Source: an uncultured Bacteroidales bacterium (GTDB taxonomy: Bacteria; Bacteroidota; Bacteroidia; Bacteroidales; Muribaculaceae). From it: 64,000 bases of DNA. A program made the position numbers and the translations under genes. This document shows, one piece after another, positions 9,093-18,725 of the stretch (position 1 is its first letter; every line of letters starts with the position of its first letter). The stretch is taken from positions 19,910-83,909 of the forward strand of contig CASEAQ010000010.1 of NCBI GenBank assembly GCA_949285735.1, read 5' to 3'. A model generated the notes under the pieces. It saw only the letters and a program-made list of their open reading frames with translations. It was not told the origin of the DNA and did no database searches.

Positions 9093-10177
9093 TTCTTAAA
9101 AGCCTTGTTTATTCGTTCCATGAAATGGCTGTAGTCGAGATTGGCATCAAACTCCCGCTTGGCTGCATCGCCCATTTCTGCCATCATCTGGTCGTTGTCG
9201 AGCAACAGTTCTATTGCACCGGCAAGAGCCTTGTAGTCGCCAGGCGGTACAAGCAAGCCTGTGCGGCGATCCTCTATATACTCGGGTTGCGCCCCGTTGT
9301 CGGTGGTGATGTGGGCTTTGCCAAGCATCATATATTCGATATTGGTTATGCCAAACGCTTCCCTCACTATCGACGGCAACACACCGAAGTCGCATTGTGC
9401 CACAAGCGGCTGCACATGGTCTTGGTAGGGGATAAACGACACGTTATGCAACAATTGGTTGGCTATGATAAACGCCTTTATCTCTCCCAAATACTTCACC
9501 TCGCCGCGCCCCATTATAACGAGGTGGAAACGCTCCTTGTCGAGTTGCGTGATTGCCCTCAGCAACACCGATATACCCTTTTCCTCGCATATTCTGCCGT
9601 GAAACATTATCAACTTCTTGCCCGGCGCAATATTGTAGCGGCTGCGTATGTCAAAAGCTGCAGTTTCAACAGGGTCGCGCTTTACACTGTCATACACCAC
9701 GGCAGTCTTCGACAGGTCGAGCGACGGCATATTCAGCATAAACTCGTTTCGCGCCAGTTCCGAAACGAAGATTATTCCGTCAAGGTCGTTATAAATCATG
9801 CGATGAACGAAACCCTTCTTCGCCTTCTCCACCGTATGGCACGTGAGCACCACCCGCGTGTTGCGGTTTTCCGATATGCGCCGCGCTATCAATGCCATGC
9901 GCGCGTCTTTCACATTGTGTACATGCACCACGTTGCGGCCACGCTTTATGAGACGGGCAAAGCGTATGGGGCTTTCGATATCGGCTTTTCGGCGCAATGG
10001 CAATATTGAAATGGGTATTTCGAGCGGACGAAAACGGTTGAGAATGCTCTCGCGCTTCGTAGCTACTATTTCCACATAGTTGCCACACTTTTTCAATTCC
10101 GAGGCAAGGTCATACACATATTGCTCTACACCACTCCACTTCTTCCCCGATACTATATGAAATATGTTCAAGCCCAT
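9089..10177 (-). CDS. GT4-family glycosyltransferase
   Basis: This 362-residue GT-B enzyme retains the nucleotide-sugar half: 'MFHGRICEEKGISVLLRAI', 'FGVLPSIVREAFGITNIEYMMLGKAHITTDNGAQPEYI' with the E-x7-E-type motif, and 'NGAQPEYIEDRRTGLLVPPGD'. The N-terminal half shows 'VSGKKWSGVEQYVYDLASEL', as in LPS-core and capsule glycosyltransferases. It is cytoplasmic or membrane-associated. It lies 10 bases after a GT2 gene and overlaps the kinase gene by 4 bases. Substrates are unknown; a role in LPS core or O-glycan assembly is inferred from its neighbours. Confidence 0.85.
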   Translation of the reverse strand: MGLNIFHIVSGKKWSGVEQYVYDLASELKKCGNYVEIVATKRESILNRFRPLEIPISILPLRRKADIESPIRFARLIKRGRNVVHVHNVKDARMALIARRISENRNTRVVLTCHTVEKAKKGFVHRMIYNDLDGIIFVSELARNEFMLNMPSLDLSKTAVVYDSVKRDPVETAAFDIRSRYNIAPGKKLIMFHGRICEEKGISVLLRAITQLDKERFHLVIMGRGEVKYLGEIKAFIIANQLLHNVSFIPYQDHVQPLVAQCDFGVLPSIVREAFGITNIEYMMLGKAHITTDNGAQPEYIEDRRTGLLVPPGDYKALAGAIELLLDNDQMMAEMGDAAKREFDANLDYSHFMERINKAFKK

Positions 10178-10187
10178 AGTATTTTAT

Positions 10188-10964
10188 TCAGGTTTCTTTG
10201 GTTATCGTCGTTTTCTTCCGGGATTTCTTTGCCATTCTGTAAGTAACGAGCCGTGCCGAAGCCGCAGTGCGTGCAATCTCACGCCCTTCTGCCCCATCGA
10301 GAAATCCGAACTTGAAGATATACAGCCGCACATACTCGGTCGTGGCCCTCAAGTAGGCACCGAAACGCGACGGGCGCACCCCTGCTTCGACCAGCATACG
10401 TGCCTCAAGCACGGCATACTCGGTCTCTTTGCGGCGATGCTCAGCCACCGATGCCCGGCGGTTGTGCATCAACAATCCTTCAACAGGTGCAGGCCACAAC
10501 GTCGATGGGAAAGTCACACGCTCGTGTACACTACGCAGGTTCCAACTGGCATAACGCTTGTCAAACAGGCGCGTCTGCCTGTCGGGCCACCAGCCACTGT
10601 GCCTTATGGGCTTGCCAGCAAAGAAGTTAAGCCTCGACAAGCTATAAATGCGGTGCTCAAACCCGTCTTGCTTCAGTCGCAATATGGATTGCCGCAAGTC
10701 ATGGTCGAGATACTCGTCGGCATCGAGCGACAGCACATAGCTGTTTGTGGCAAGCGACACGGCATATTGCTTTTGCGCTCCATAACCGTCAAACTGGCGT
10801 TGCCTTACCTTGCAACCGTGCTGGCGGCACACGTCAACCGTGCCGTCGTTCGAAAAGGCATCCACAACAATCACCTCGTCGGCAATGCCGTCGAGCGATT
10901 CAAGGCACTTGCCTATGGTCGCAATATTGTTGTTAGTGATGATTGTTGCAGAAATCTTTGCCAT
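10188..10964 (-). CDS. GT2-family glycosyltransferase (WaaE/KdtX-like)
   Basis: This 258-residue GT-A enzyme begins 'AKISATIITNNNIATIGKCLESL', followed by 'EVIVVDAFSNDGTVDVC' (first Asp-containing strand) and the DxD-like 'VLSLDADEYLD'. The later 'GWWPDRQTRLFDK' is typical of the WaaE/KdtX branch that adds a sugar to the LPS core. A longer frame extends 28 codons upstream, but the ATG at 10964 starts exactly at the conserved core and is preferred. It is the first gene of the leftward four-gene cluster. Confidence 0.85.
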   Translation of the reverse strand: MAKISATIITNNNIATIGKCLESLDGIADEVIVVDAFSNDGTVDVCRQHGCKVRQRQFDGYGAQKQYAVSLATNSYVLSLDADEYLDHDLRQSILRLKQDGFEHRIYSLSRLNFFAGKPIRHSGWWPDRQTRLFDKRYASWNLRSVHERVTFPSTLWPAPVEGLLMHNRRASVAEHRRKETEYAVLEARMLVEAGVRPSRFGAYLRATTEYVRLYIFKFGFLDGAEGREIARTAASARLVTYRMAKKSRKKTTITKET

Positions 10965-11181
10965 GACAGTATATTTTATTTCACAAAAATAGCAATTATG
11001 TGCGAATTTACACAATGCACAGCCAATTATAACAAGCGTTTTTGCCATTATTTACAGCAAAAGGAGAAAAACAGAATGCACTACGACCGCTGGCTGCGTA
11101 GTCCGTCAAGCATCCGGGCATTCAATAATCTGCCTTGCAAAATATTACCGAAATGTTACAAGGGTTATGGCGCAAAAAATG

Positions 11182-11189
11182 TACCTTTG
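11182..11189 (+). promoter_or_regulatory. −7 box upstream of the GH3-family gene
   Basis: TACCTTTG matches TAnnTTTG in the 311-base gap between the divergent GT2 and GH3-family genes. No clear −33 TTTG is seen. The predicted leader is about 80 bases. Nothing else is recognisable in this gap. Confidence 0.4.
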
Positions 11190-11275
11190 CATGGTAAGAA
11201 CCTGTTTTATCCACCTGCGCCAAGCCGCTTGTGGCAATATCTTAAACAGGCTTTTTAAGGAAAATCTTGTAAACG

Positions 11276-12793
11276 ATGTTGAACTTCACTCCATTAGTAA
11301 AGCCACTGTTTGAAAGCCGCATACGCAAGTCTTTGAGATTTATCGACTATGGCGATGTGGTGCAACGCGAACAGCTCTATTCACTAATAGGCAAGGCGAG
11401 CTTTACAGAAATTGGGCAAAGATACAAATTCATCGACAGCCTCACCTACGACCAGTTCCGAGAACGGGTACCGCTGCACAGCTACGAAGACCTGCGACCG
11501 GCAATAATGCGCATGGTGGCTGGCGAGAAAAATGTGTTGTGGCGAGGGGTAACGACACGTTTCGCCCAGTCGTCGGGCACAAGCGGAGGCAAAAGCAAGT
11601 ATATACCCATCACCGACGAATCGCTGCAGCAATGCCACTACCAAGGCGGCTTCGATGTGGTTGCACACTACCTCAACCTCAACCCCGACAGCCGCATATT
11701 TGCCGGTAAGAGCTTCATTCTCGGCGGCAGCTTTGCCAACGAGCTAAAGTTGAAGCCGGGCGTGAAAGTGGGCGACCTGTCAGCCAACTTGATAGAAAAC
11801 ATCAGCCCTCTCGCCAACTTAGTGCGCGTGCCGAGCAAGCAAATCGCCCTCATGGAAGACTGGGAGAAGAAGTTGCCGGCACTGGTGGAAAGCAGCATGG
11901 ACGAAGATATTACCAACATCTCGGGAGTTCCATCGTGGTTCTTGACTGTGCTTGAAGAGGTGCTCAAGCGCAAGGGGGCAAGCTGCATACACGAAGTATG
12001 GCCGCATCTCGAAGTATTCTTCCACGGAGGCATCAGCTTTGAGCCATACCGCGACCAATATGCGCGCCTGTGCGACACGTCTCGAATGCACTATCTCGAA
12101 ACTTACAACGCATCGGAGGGATTCTTTGCCGTGCAAACCTCGTGGGAAAACAACGCCATGATGCTACTGCTCGACGTAGGCGTGTTTTACGAATTTATCC
12201 CCATCGAAGATATCGACAGCGACAATCCTCGCACACTCCCGTTGTGGGAAGTGGAGAAAGGTAAAACCTATGCCCTCGTCATCACTGCCAACAACGGGCT
12301 TTGGCGATACAAGATAGGCGACACAGTGAGAATCGAGCAGACGGCACCTGTCAAAATTAAAATCGCGGGGCGCACGCAGCACTTCATCAACGCATTCGGC
12401 GAAGAGCTGATGGTGCACAATGCCGACGAGGCAATGAAACGCACCTGCCGCGAAACTGGCGCATCGGTCAAAGACTACACCGCCGCACCGGTATATGCCG
12501 CCGAGGGGAAACATGGACACCATCAATGGCTTGTAGAGTTCTCAACGCCCCCCAGCGACCTGCAACAGTTTGCCACAAGGCTCGACTTCCACCTGAAAGA
12601 GCTTAACAGCGACTACGAGGCAAAGCGTTACAAGGACTTGTTTCTCGATGCTCCCCAAATAACGGTTGCCCGCAACGGCGTGTTTGAACTGTGGCTCGGA
12701 TCTACCGGCAAACTCGGTGGACAGCGAAAAGTGCCACGCTTGAGCAACGACCGCGCAATCATCTCGCAAATACTTGAAATAAATAACAACTAA
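11276..12793 (+). CDS. GH3 auxin-responsive-promoter family acyl-adenylate enzyme
   Basis: This 505-residue member of the ANL superfamily resembles plant GH3 enzymes (not glycoside hydrolase family 3). The ATP/phosphate loop is at about 98–110 (QSSGTSGGKSKYI). The downstream core includes 'YNASEGFFAVQ' and 'GLWRYKIGDTVRI' (adenylate-binding and hinge region), then 'KIAGRTQHFINAFGEELM'. Family enzymes adenylate a carboxylate and transfer it to an amine. Bacterial substrates are mostly unknown. An alkaline phosphatase gene follows after 17 bases and is probably cotranscribed. Confidence 0.85.
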   Translation: MLNFTPLVKPLFESRIRKSLRFIDYGDVVQREQLYSLIGKASFTEIGQRYKFIDSLTYDQFRERVPLHSYEDLRPAIMRMVAGEKNVLWRGVTTRFAQSSGTSGGKSKYIPITDESLQQCHYQGGFDVVAHYLNLNPDSRIFAGKSFILGGSFANELKLKPGVKVGDLSANLIENISPLANLVRVPSKQIALMEDWEKKLPALVESSMDEDITNISGVPSWFLTVLEEVLKRKGASCIHEVWPHLEVFFHGGISFEPYRDQYARLCDTSRMHYLETYNASEGFFAVQTSWENNAMMLLLDVGVFYEFIPIEDIDSDNPRTLPLWEVEKGKTYALVITANNGLWRYKIGDTVRIEQTAPVKIKIAGRTQHFINAFGEELMVHNADEAMKRTCRETGASVKDYTAAPVYAAEGKHGHHQWLVEFSTPPSDLQQFATRLDFHLKELNSDYEAKRYKDLFLDAPQITVARNGVFELWLGSTGKLGGQRKVPRLSNDRAIISQILEINNN

Positions 12794-12810
12794 TAAATAC
12801 ACTAACAGCA

Positions 12811-14208
12811 ATGTTCTCAAAACTTATTTCACTACTTGCCTGCCTGTCAATTGCTTTCGGCTCGTGGGCGGCACAAGCACCCAAATACATCTTTTTCTTC
12901 ATCGGAGATGGCATGGGAATGGGGCATGTAATAACAACACAGACCTACAACCGAACCGTATTGGGTAACGGCAACTTACTGACTATGATGCAATTCCCAG
13001 TGGCTTCGCTTGCAATGACCTACTCGGCAAGCAGCAAGATTACCGACTCGGCTGCTGCCGGCACCGCACTTGCCACTGGCAACAAGACCAATAACAGCAT
13101 GCTCGGTGTAACTCCCGACGGCACACCTGTTTACAGCATAGCCAGCGAACTACAGAAGCGCGGCTACGGCATAGCCATAGGCACTTCTGTTCCGCCCGAC
13201 GATGCCACCCCCGGCGCATTTTATGCCCACGTGCCATCCCGCAGCATGTATTACGAAATAGGTCTCGATATGGCACACAGCGGATACGACATGTTTGTGG
13301 GTTCAAAACTGCGTGGATTGAAAGACTCGAATGGCAAGGAAACAGGACTTGTCGATTCGCTGCAAAATCATGGCTACACCGTGGTGGCAGGACGAGAGGC
13401 TTTTGAAAAAAACAAGAACAACGACAAGATAGTATTGCTCAACAACGACCCATCGCTCGAACACTTCGGATACACCATCGACAGCATCGAGAGCAACCTG
13501 CACCTCCCCTACATCACCCAAGCCTGCCTCGACCACTTGCAGAGGGTGTCGCCCGACAAATTTTTCATGATGATTGAAGGCGGCAACATCGACTGGGCTG
13601 CACATGCCAACGACGGCGGCGCAGTGGTGAAGGAAATCCTCAATTTCAACCAAGCCATCAAGATAGCATACGACTTCTATCTCCAGCACCCCGACGAAAC
13701 ACTCATCGTGGTCACTGCCGACCACAACACCGGAGGAATGCAAATGGGCGTGGAAAACGGACCCAAGGAAGTCAATCTCAAAAACATGGATTACCAACGT
13801 GTGTCGATTGAGAAATTCCAGCAATATTGCAAAGGCTTGATTAACTCGGGCAAGGCTGTCAACTGGAACGACATGAAAGCCTACTTGCAAGCCAACCTCG
13901 GACTGTATGGCGCAATCCCCGTGAACGAGGAGCAGGACGAAGAGATTCGCGACAAGTTTGAAAAAACCTTCATCGAGCACGACAGCGATGACACCGAGAC
14001 GCTATACACGACCTACAACGAATTTGTATATGAAGTGTTCGCTACCCTCGACCACATCAACGGAATCGGCTGGACTACAACCAACCACACCGGCGACTTC
14101 GTGCCAGTGTTTGCCGTGGGCGTAGGTTGCGAACTCTTCGGCAACGTCAACAACAACATCGAAATTCCAGCCAAGATACGCGCTATTGCAGGCATCACAG
14201 CCCAATAA
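12811..14208 (+). CDS. Periplasmic alkaline phosphatase
   Basis: This 465-residue PhoA-superfamily enzyme has a signal peptide (residues 1–~21, ending 'SWAAQA'). Metal and nucleophile residues are visible: D33 in 'IGDGMGMG', D79–S80 in 'KITDSAAAGTALATG' (S80 nucleophile), 'MIEGGNIDWAAHAND', 'VTADHNTGG' and a late 'NHTGDFVPVFAVG' His. It should release phosphate from phosphomonoesters in the periplasm. The strong hairpin that follows ends the transcript. I see no recognisable Pho-box-like operator. Confidence 0.92.
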   Translation: MFSKLISLLACLSIAFGSWAAQAPKYIFFFIGDGMGMGHVITTQTYNRTVLGNGNLLTMMQFPVASLAMTYSASSKITDSAAAGTALATGNKTNNSMLGVTPDGTPVYSIASELQKRGYGIAIGTSVPPDDATPGAFYAHVPSRSMYYEIGLDMAHSGYDMFVGSKLRGLKDSNGKETGLVDSLQNHGYTVVAGREAFEKNKNNDKIVLLNNDPSLEHFGYTIDSIESNLHLPYITQACLDHLQRVSPDKFFMMIEGGNIDWAAHANDGGAVVKEILNFNQAIKIAYDFYLQHPDETLIVVTADHNTGGMQMGVENGPKEVNLKNMDYQRVSIEKFQQYCKGLINSGKAVNWNDMKAYLQANLGLYGAIPVNEEQDEEIRDKFEKTFIEHDSDDTETLYTTYNEFVYEVFATLDHINGIGWTTTNHTGDFVPVFAVGVGCELFGNVNNNIEIPAKIRAIAGITAQ

Positions 14209-14231
14209 TGCGCCATACAAGGCTTTTACCG

Positions 14232-14273
14232 AAAACTGCTTGCAGGAAACACACACCCTGCAAGCAGTTTTTT
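14232..14273 (+). terminator. Intrinsic terminator after alkaline phosphatase
   Basis: The perfect 14-bp stem AAACTGCTTGCAGG/CCTGCAAGCAGTTT (14233–14246 with 14257–14270) runs into a T tract. Confidence 0.92.
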
Positions 14274-14381
14274 CCATTTGTAAAGACACACCACTCCCCT
14301 ATCCATCATTTATTATCCCGCCAATTAGGCTATAATGTGGTGTTATTGTTGTAACTTTGCACCCAAGAATTGGAGTCATAT

Positions 14382-15761
14382 ATGGAAAACAGAGGGAAAA
14401 CAGACAGATTGTATGAGTTGAAAACACTTTCAGTGGGCAAATTGCTTTGGAAATACAGCCTCCCTGCCATTGTAGGCATCGTGGTTATGTCGCTCTACAA
14501 CATCGTTGACCGCATATTCATCGGTCAGGGTGTGGGGCCCGATGCAATAGCCGGACTTGCCGTTACTTTCCCCGTCATGAACCTTGCCACCGCACTCGGT
14601 ATGCTCATCGGTGCAGGTGCATCGACGCGAGTGTCTATCGTACTCGGACAAAACAATAAGGAAATGGCATTCAAGATACTCGGCAACAGCATTGTAATGA
14701 CTGTGACATTGGGTATATGCTACATCACCGTCTTCGCCATCTTCATGGACGACATTCTGCGGCTGTTTGGCGCAAGCGACAAGACGCTGCCCTATGCCCA
14801 CGACTTCATGATGTATATCTTGCCTGGTATGCTTCTCATGAACCTGTGCTACTCTTACAACAACATCATGCGCGCATCGGGCTACCCCACGCGGGCTATG
14901 GTGACAATGTTTATCGGTGCCGGGATAAATGTAATCCTTGCCCCAACATTTATTTTTGTTCTCGACTGGGGCATAAAGGGCGCGGCAATAGCCTCCGACA
15001 TTGCAATGGCAATCTCCGCAGCCTTTGTGATGATGCACTTCATGTCGAAGAAGAGCGAAGTTCACTTCAAGAAGGGAATTTACAAGCTCGAAAAGCCCAT
15101 ATTGATGTCAATCGTGTCGATTGGTGCCGCTCCGTTCCTCATCAACTGTGCCGGCTGCGTAATCAACGCCATTGTCAACAATATGCTTTTCAAGTATGGT
15201 GGCGACTCGGCTGTTGCCGCAATGGGCATCTTCACTACCTATTCACAATTGCTCGTGATGGTCGTTATCGGCATCTGCCAAGGAATGCAGCCCATCGTAG
15301 GATTCAACTACGGCGCGCGCCGCTTCGACCGCCTGCGCCGCACTTATTTCCTTGCCGTGGGGTCGGCTTCGATATTGTGCATTCTCGGCACAATCTTGTC
15401 GCTCACTTGCCCGCAATACATTGCCCGCGTCTTCACGACCGATGCCGAATTGATAAAAGCCATCGTCGAAAGTTTGACAATTACCACCATAATGTTCTGG
15501 GGCGTAGGGTTCCAAATCGTATCGACCAACTTCTTCCAGTCGCTTGGAATGGCAAACAAGTCGATATTCCTCAGCCTCACACGTCAAATCATCTTTCTCA
15601 TTCCCTTGTTGCTCATCCTGCCTCCCCACTTTGGGCTGACTGGCGTATGGGCGGCATTCCCCACAGCCGATGCCATGGCAATCTTAATCACTGCCCTGCT
15701 CATCTTGCACCAATTCAGGACACTGAAGCGCATGGAAATGAATGAGAAAATCTTCGCATAA
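14382..15761 (+). CDS. MATE-family multidrug/sodium antiporter
   Basis: This is a 459-residue inner-membrane protein with twelve hydrophobic segments in two similar halves, each opening with a MatE signature ('LLWKYSLPAIVGIVVMSLYNIVDRIFIGQGVG' and 'PILMSIVSIGAAPFLINCAGCVINAIVNNML'). It exports cationic compounds in exchange for Na+ or H+. A TTG four codons upstream is possible; the ATG at 14382 is preferred. A −7-like TAACTTTG (14352–14359) lies 22 bases upstream. A small DMT-like gene follows after 21 bases. Confidence 0.92.
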   Translation: MENRGKTDRLYELKTLSVGKLLWKYSLPAIVGIVVMSLYNIVDRIFIGQGVGPDAIAGLAVTFPVMNLATALGMLIGAGASTRVSIVLGQNNKEMAFKILGNSIVMTVTLGICYITVFAIFMDDILRLFGASDKTLPYAHDFMMYILPGMLLMNLCYSYNNIMRASGYPTRAMVTMFIGAGINVILAPTFIFVLDWGIKGAAIASDIAMAISAAFVMMHFMSKKSEVHFKKGIYKLEKPILMSIVSIGAAPFLINCAGCVINAIVNNMLFKYGGDSAVAAMGIFTTYSQLLVMVVIGICQGMQPIVGFNYGARRFDRLRRTYFLAVGSASILCILGTILSLTCPQYIARVFTTDAELIKAIVESLTITTIMFWGVGFQIVSTNFFQSLGMANKSIFLSLTRQIIFLIPLLLILPPHFGLTGVWAAFPTADAMAILITALLILHQFRTLKRMEMNEKIFA

Positions 15762-15782
15762 GAAAACAACCACACCAACAAG

Positions 15783-16154
15783 ATGAAATCATTTTATACA
15801 ATAGGATTGCTAATTATTTCAAATATGTTCATGACCTTTGCATGGTATGGACACTTGAAGATGAAGCAAGAGTTTAGCTGGTTTGCCGAATTGCCACTGA
15901 TAGGAGTTGTCGTATTTGGCTGGGCAATAGCCTTTTTTGAATATCTTTTCCAAGTTCCAGCCAACAGGATTGGGTTTGTCGAAAATGGAGGCCCCTTCAC
16001 GTTGATGCAGCTCAAGGTGATACAAGAGGTTATAACCCTCATAATATTCACTCTGTTCACAACGGTCTTTTTCAAGGGCGAAGCACTGCATTGGAACCAC
16101 TTTGCGGCATTCCTCTGTCTGGTCCTTGCAGTTTATTTTGTTTTTATGAAATAA
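15783..16154 (+). CDS. DMT-superfamily protein, DUF486 type
   Basis: This 123-residue protein has four predicted membrane helices (~5–23, 35–55, 75–98, 103–122) and the DUF486 sequence style ('IISNMFMTFAWYGHLK', 'FGWAIAFFEYLFQVPANRIG', 'LKVIQEVITLIIF'). It resembles one half of a small multidrug-resistance transporter, so it probably dimerises in the inner membrane. Its substrate is unknown. It is likely cotranscribed with the MATE gene. Confidence 0.85.
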   Translation: MKSFYTIGLLIISNMFMTFAWYGHLKMKQEFSWFAELPLIGVVVFGWAIAFFEYLFQVPANRIGFVENGGPFTLMQLKVIQEVITLIIFTLFTTVFFKGEALHWNHFAAFLCLVLAVYFVFMK

Positions 16155-16200
16155 TTTGACTATTATTGCATAAAATATATAAACTGTAAAAGTCATTTAC

Positions 16201-17238
16201 ATGGCAAAAAGTTCTGTTATATTTGATTGTGAACGAATGAAGCATCTCCATTCGGGATTTTTCTACTTTTGCGGACAACTTGGAAAAGCATTGCTGGAAG
16301 AAGCTACCAAGAGTGACGACATTTCGTTCTTCATACCAAAGAAGTTAGAAGGTTACTTCGGTGAGAATGTTGCCTACAAGAGGGTTAACCCTCTCTACAA
16401 ACTATATCTGCCTACTTGTGGCGCGAAGGTGTGGCACGCCGCCTACCAAACGACTCCATACCTGCCCCTCCGGGCAAAAGTGGTACTCACCGTGCACGAC
16501 CTCAATTTCCTATATGAGCGGAACGAAGAAGACCAGAAAAAATACCGCAAAAGGCTGCAATACAACGTTGACCATTCCGACGTGATTGTCACAATCTCGC
16601 AGTATGTGCGTAAAGACCTCGAAGAGCACATCGATACCCACGGAAAAGAAATACACGTCATATACAACGGGCGAAACACGTTTACGGGCGACATAACCAT
16701 ACCGAAAGAGGCTCCCAAACGCCCGTTCCTGTTCTCGATAGGCATGATGCTGCCAAAGAAGAATTTCCACGTGCTGCCGCAACTGCTCATCGACAACGAC
16801 ATGGAACTTGTCATTGCAGGCAAGCAACTCGAATATATCGACCGCATCAGGCAAGCAGCAAGCCAATGTGGCGTTGCCGACCGTCTGCACCTTGTGGGAA
16901 CAATTTCCGATGGTGAAAAATATTGGTACATGAAGAATTGTACCGCCTTTGTATTTCCTTCAATCGCCGAGGGCTTCGGACTCCCGGTAATCGAGGCTAT
17001 GTCTTGCGGGAAGCCCGTTTTCATTTCCCAATACACATCACTGCCAGAAATTGGCGGCGACATGGCATATTACTTCAACAAAGACTTTGACGGGGCTGCT
17101 ATGCGGCAGGAATTGGAAGAGGGATTGGCTGACTTCCACAACAACAACAAAGCAGAGGCTTCGCGCCAATATGCCAACCGTTTTTCGTGGACTAATGCCG
17201 CAAAAGCCTACTGGGAGATATACAAATCCTTGATGTGA
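16201..17238 (+). CDS. GT4-family glycosyltransferase
   Basis: This 345-residue GT-B enzyme carries 'VLTVHDLNFLYERN' (N-domain acceptor side), 'LFSIGMMLPKKNFHVLPQLL' and the donor-binding 'FVFPSIAEGFGLPVIEAMSCGKPVFISQYTSLPEIGGD', which has the family E-x7-E arrangement (E…E). Its context is envelope-related, but no glycan locus surrounds it. Donor and acceptor are unknown. Confidence 0.85.
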   Translation: MAKSSVIFDCERMKHLHSGFFYFCGQLGKALLEEATKSDDISFFIPKKLEGYFGENVAYKRVNPLYKLYLPTCGAKVWHAAYQTTPYLPLRAKVVLTVHDLNFLYERNEEDQKKYRKRLQYNVDHSDVIVTISQYVRKDLEEHIDTHGKEIHVIYNGRNTFTGDITIPKEAPKRPFLFSIGMMLPKKNFHVLPQLLIDNDMELVIAGKQLEYIDRIRQAASQCGVADRLHLVGTISDGEKYWYMKNCTAFVFPSIAEGFGLPVIEAMSCGKPVFISQYTSLPEIGGDMAYYFNKDFDGAAMRQELEEGLADFHNNNKAEASRQYANRFSWTNAAKAYWEIYKSLM

Positions 17239-17308
17239 CAGGAAGAATCTGCATATTTAGAATCTGTTTAAATAAAGAATCTGTGCATTCATCAACACCA
17301 TGCGAGTC

Positions 17309-17896
17309 TTACAAGGCTGATATATTGAACGGTGTTATTTCAAAATAGATTTTATCGTGGCTGTAATTATCGGTTGGCTTAACCGAAAAACTGTCGTATG
17401 AACGCATTCCCTCGACCACAAGTTGCTGGTTGCCGATTTCTGTAATTTCGAGTGCCGCTTTCATCAACATATACTCGTCTTGCACACAAATAACGCAGAA
17501 TGCCGATTCGGGCGAAGTGCCGTCGCCTGTCGATGCTATTGCCTTGAGCAAGCGTGAGAAACGCCACGCTGCAACAGTCCATATATCATGCTCTTGCGGC
17601 ACTATGCGCAACAAGGCATCGAGTGCGTCGAGGTTAAACGGGTGCCGGCAAGCTGTGTCCCATGCCAGCCGCAAAGCACCTTCCAAGTCGCCGGTCTTCA
17701 TCATGCAATCGATACCTATGCGGTTGAAGTCGAGATCGGAATATCCGTCGCCGATATACGCTTGAGCAACATACGTCCTTGCTATATCATCGAGCGTCAA
17801 GGTGCTGTCGAGCTGTTCAAAACGAGCCACCAAGCCAGCCACCTCCTTGGGCTCTTCACTTGCCCACTTCTCTATTTCAAGGCAATCAATCGACAT
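17309..17896 (-). CDS. DUF4919-like hypothetical protein
   Basis: This 195-residue protein with no signal peptide resembles the DUF4919 family of Bacteroidetes ('YVAQAYIGDGYSDLDFNRIG', 'KAIASTGDGTSPESAFCVICVQDEYMLMKAALEITEIGNQQLV', ending '…YFEITPF'). The first half looks like short helical repeats. The function is unknown. It closes the leftward pdxJ–exbB–exbD–tonB transcript, 25 bases after tonB, so a link to TonB energisation is possible but unproven. Confidence 0.6.
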   Translation of the reverse strand: MSIDCLEIEKWASEEPKEVAGLVARFEQLDSTLTLDDIARTYVAQAYIGDGYSDLDFNRIGIDCMMKTGDLEGALRLAWDTACRHPFNLDALDALLRIVPQEHDIWTVAAWRFSRLLKAIASTGDGTSPESAFCVICVQDEYMLMKAALEITEIGNQQLVVEGMRSYDSFSVKPTDNYSHDKIYFEITPFNISAL

Positions 17897-17921
17897 TGTA
17901 TCCTTTTTCCCTGTGCTGTTT

Positions 17922-18719
17922 TTATTGGAACCTCCAAGTTATGTAACCAATGGCTTCGCTCACTGTTCCAGTAGGCACCTTAAACTGCGATTGCAACGAA
18001 GCCTGCTCGCAACTGCGGCGCACACTCATGTTGCTTGCGGCAGTGCCGCTGCCGCTATTGTAATTGGCAGCAATCACCTGTCCGCGAGAATTGACGCGCA
18101 CCCTTATCACCACCGTGCCCTCTACCGGGCTGCTTGGGTTGCCCCAATGCTCAAGTGTGTAGCCAGCCGACAACCCCGACACTCCCGGTGACCCCGAACG
18201 AACGCCAGTAGGACTGTTGCCGTCGGGCTGGCCATCGTTGCCGTGTCCACCCTTGCTCGATGAGTTGTTGAACGCACCCTTAATCAACTTGTTTGTACGC
18301 TGTTCGGCTTCCTTGCGGCGGCGAATACGTTCCTGCTCTGCAAGTTCCTCCTTGGTGGGTCCAGCCTGTTCAGCTTCCTTAGTCACTTGCATGGGCGACT
18401 CTTCATCGGTTGACAAAGCCGGCGTTGCCGACTCCCCCATCACACCGGCATCGTCGCTGTTGTCGCCACTGTTGGCTCGCTGCTCGTCGGCAGCCGAGGT
18501 TGCCGCACTGTTGTCGATGGGTTGCTGCAATGCATTGCCCAACATCACATATTCGCCTCCAAAGAATGTAATATCCTGTTGCGTGGTATCATCGGGCATC
18601 GGTATGTCGGTATAATGCAGATAAGACAGCACAAGAATAAGCAACACTGCGATGTGGAACACCACAGTTGCCGCCAATGCCATTTTTTTATTCTTGTCAG
18701 AGCCCTTCATTCGTGTCAA
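17922..18719 (-). CDS. tonB: TonB-family energy transducer
   Basis: This 265-residue protein has a short cytoplasmic N-terminus and one anchor helix (~12–34, 'ALAATVVFHIAVLLILVLSYL'). A long charged, Gly/Ser-rich periplasmic spacer contains an 'EELAEQERIRRRKEAEQ' coiled stretch, followed by a C-terminal TonB-like domain ('GTVVIRVRVNSRGQVIAANYN…AIGYITWRF'). It transmits proton-motive force from ExbBD to outer-membrane receptors. It lies 6 bases after exbD. Confidence 0.85.
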   Translation of the reverse strand: MTRMKGSDKNKKMALAATVVFHIAVLLILVLSYLHYTDIPMPDDTTQQDITFFGGEYVMLGNALQQPIDNSAATSAADEQRANSGDNSDDAGVMGESATPALSTDEESPMQVTKEAEQAGPTKEELAEQERIRRRKEAEQRTNKLIKGAFNNSSSKGGHGNDGQPDGNSPTGVRSGSPGVSGLSAGYTLEHWGNPSSPVEGTVVIRVRVNSRGQVIAANYNSGSGTAASNMSVRRSCEQASLQSQFKVPTGTVSEAIGYITWRFQ

Positions 18720-18725
18720 TAGTGA

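Noticed and set aside
10164-11258. 364-codon plus-strand frame across the GT2 gene and the gap
   Set aside because: It is antisense to a clear glycosyltransferase and runs through an AT-rich promoter region. No family resemblance.
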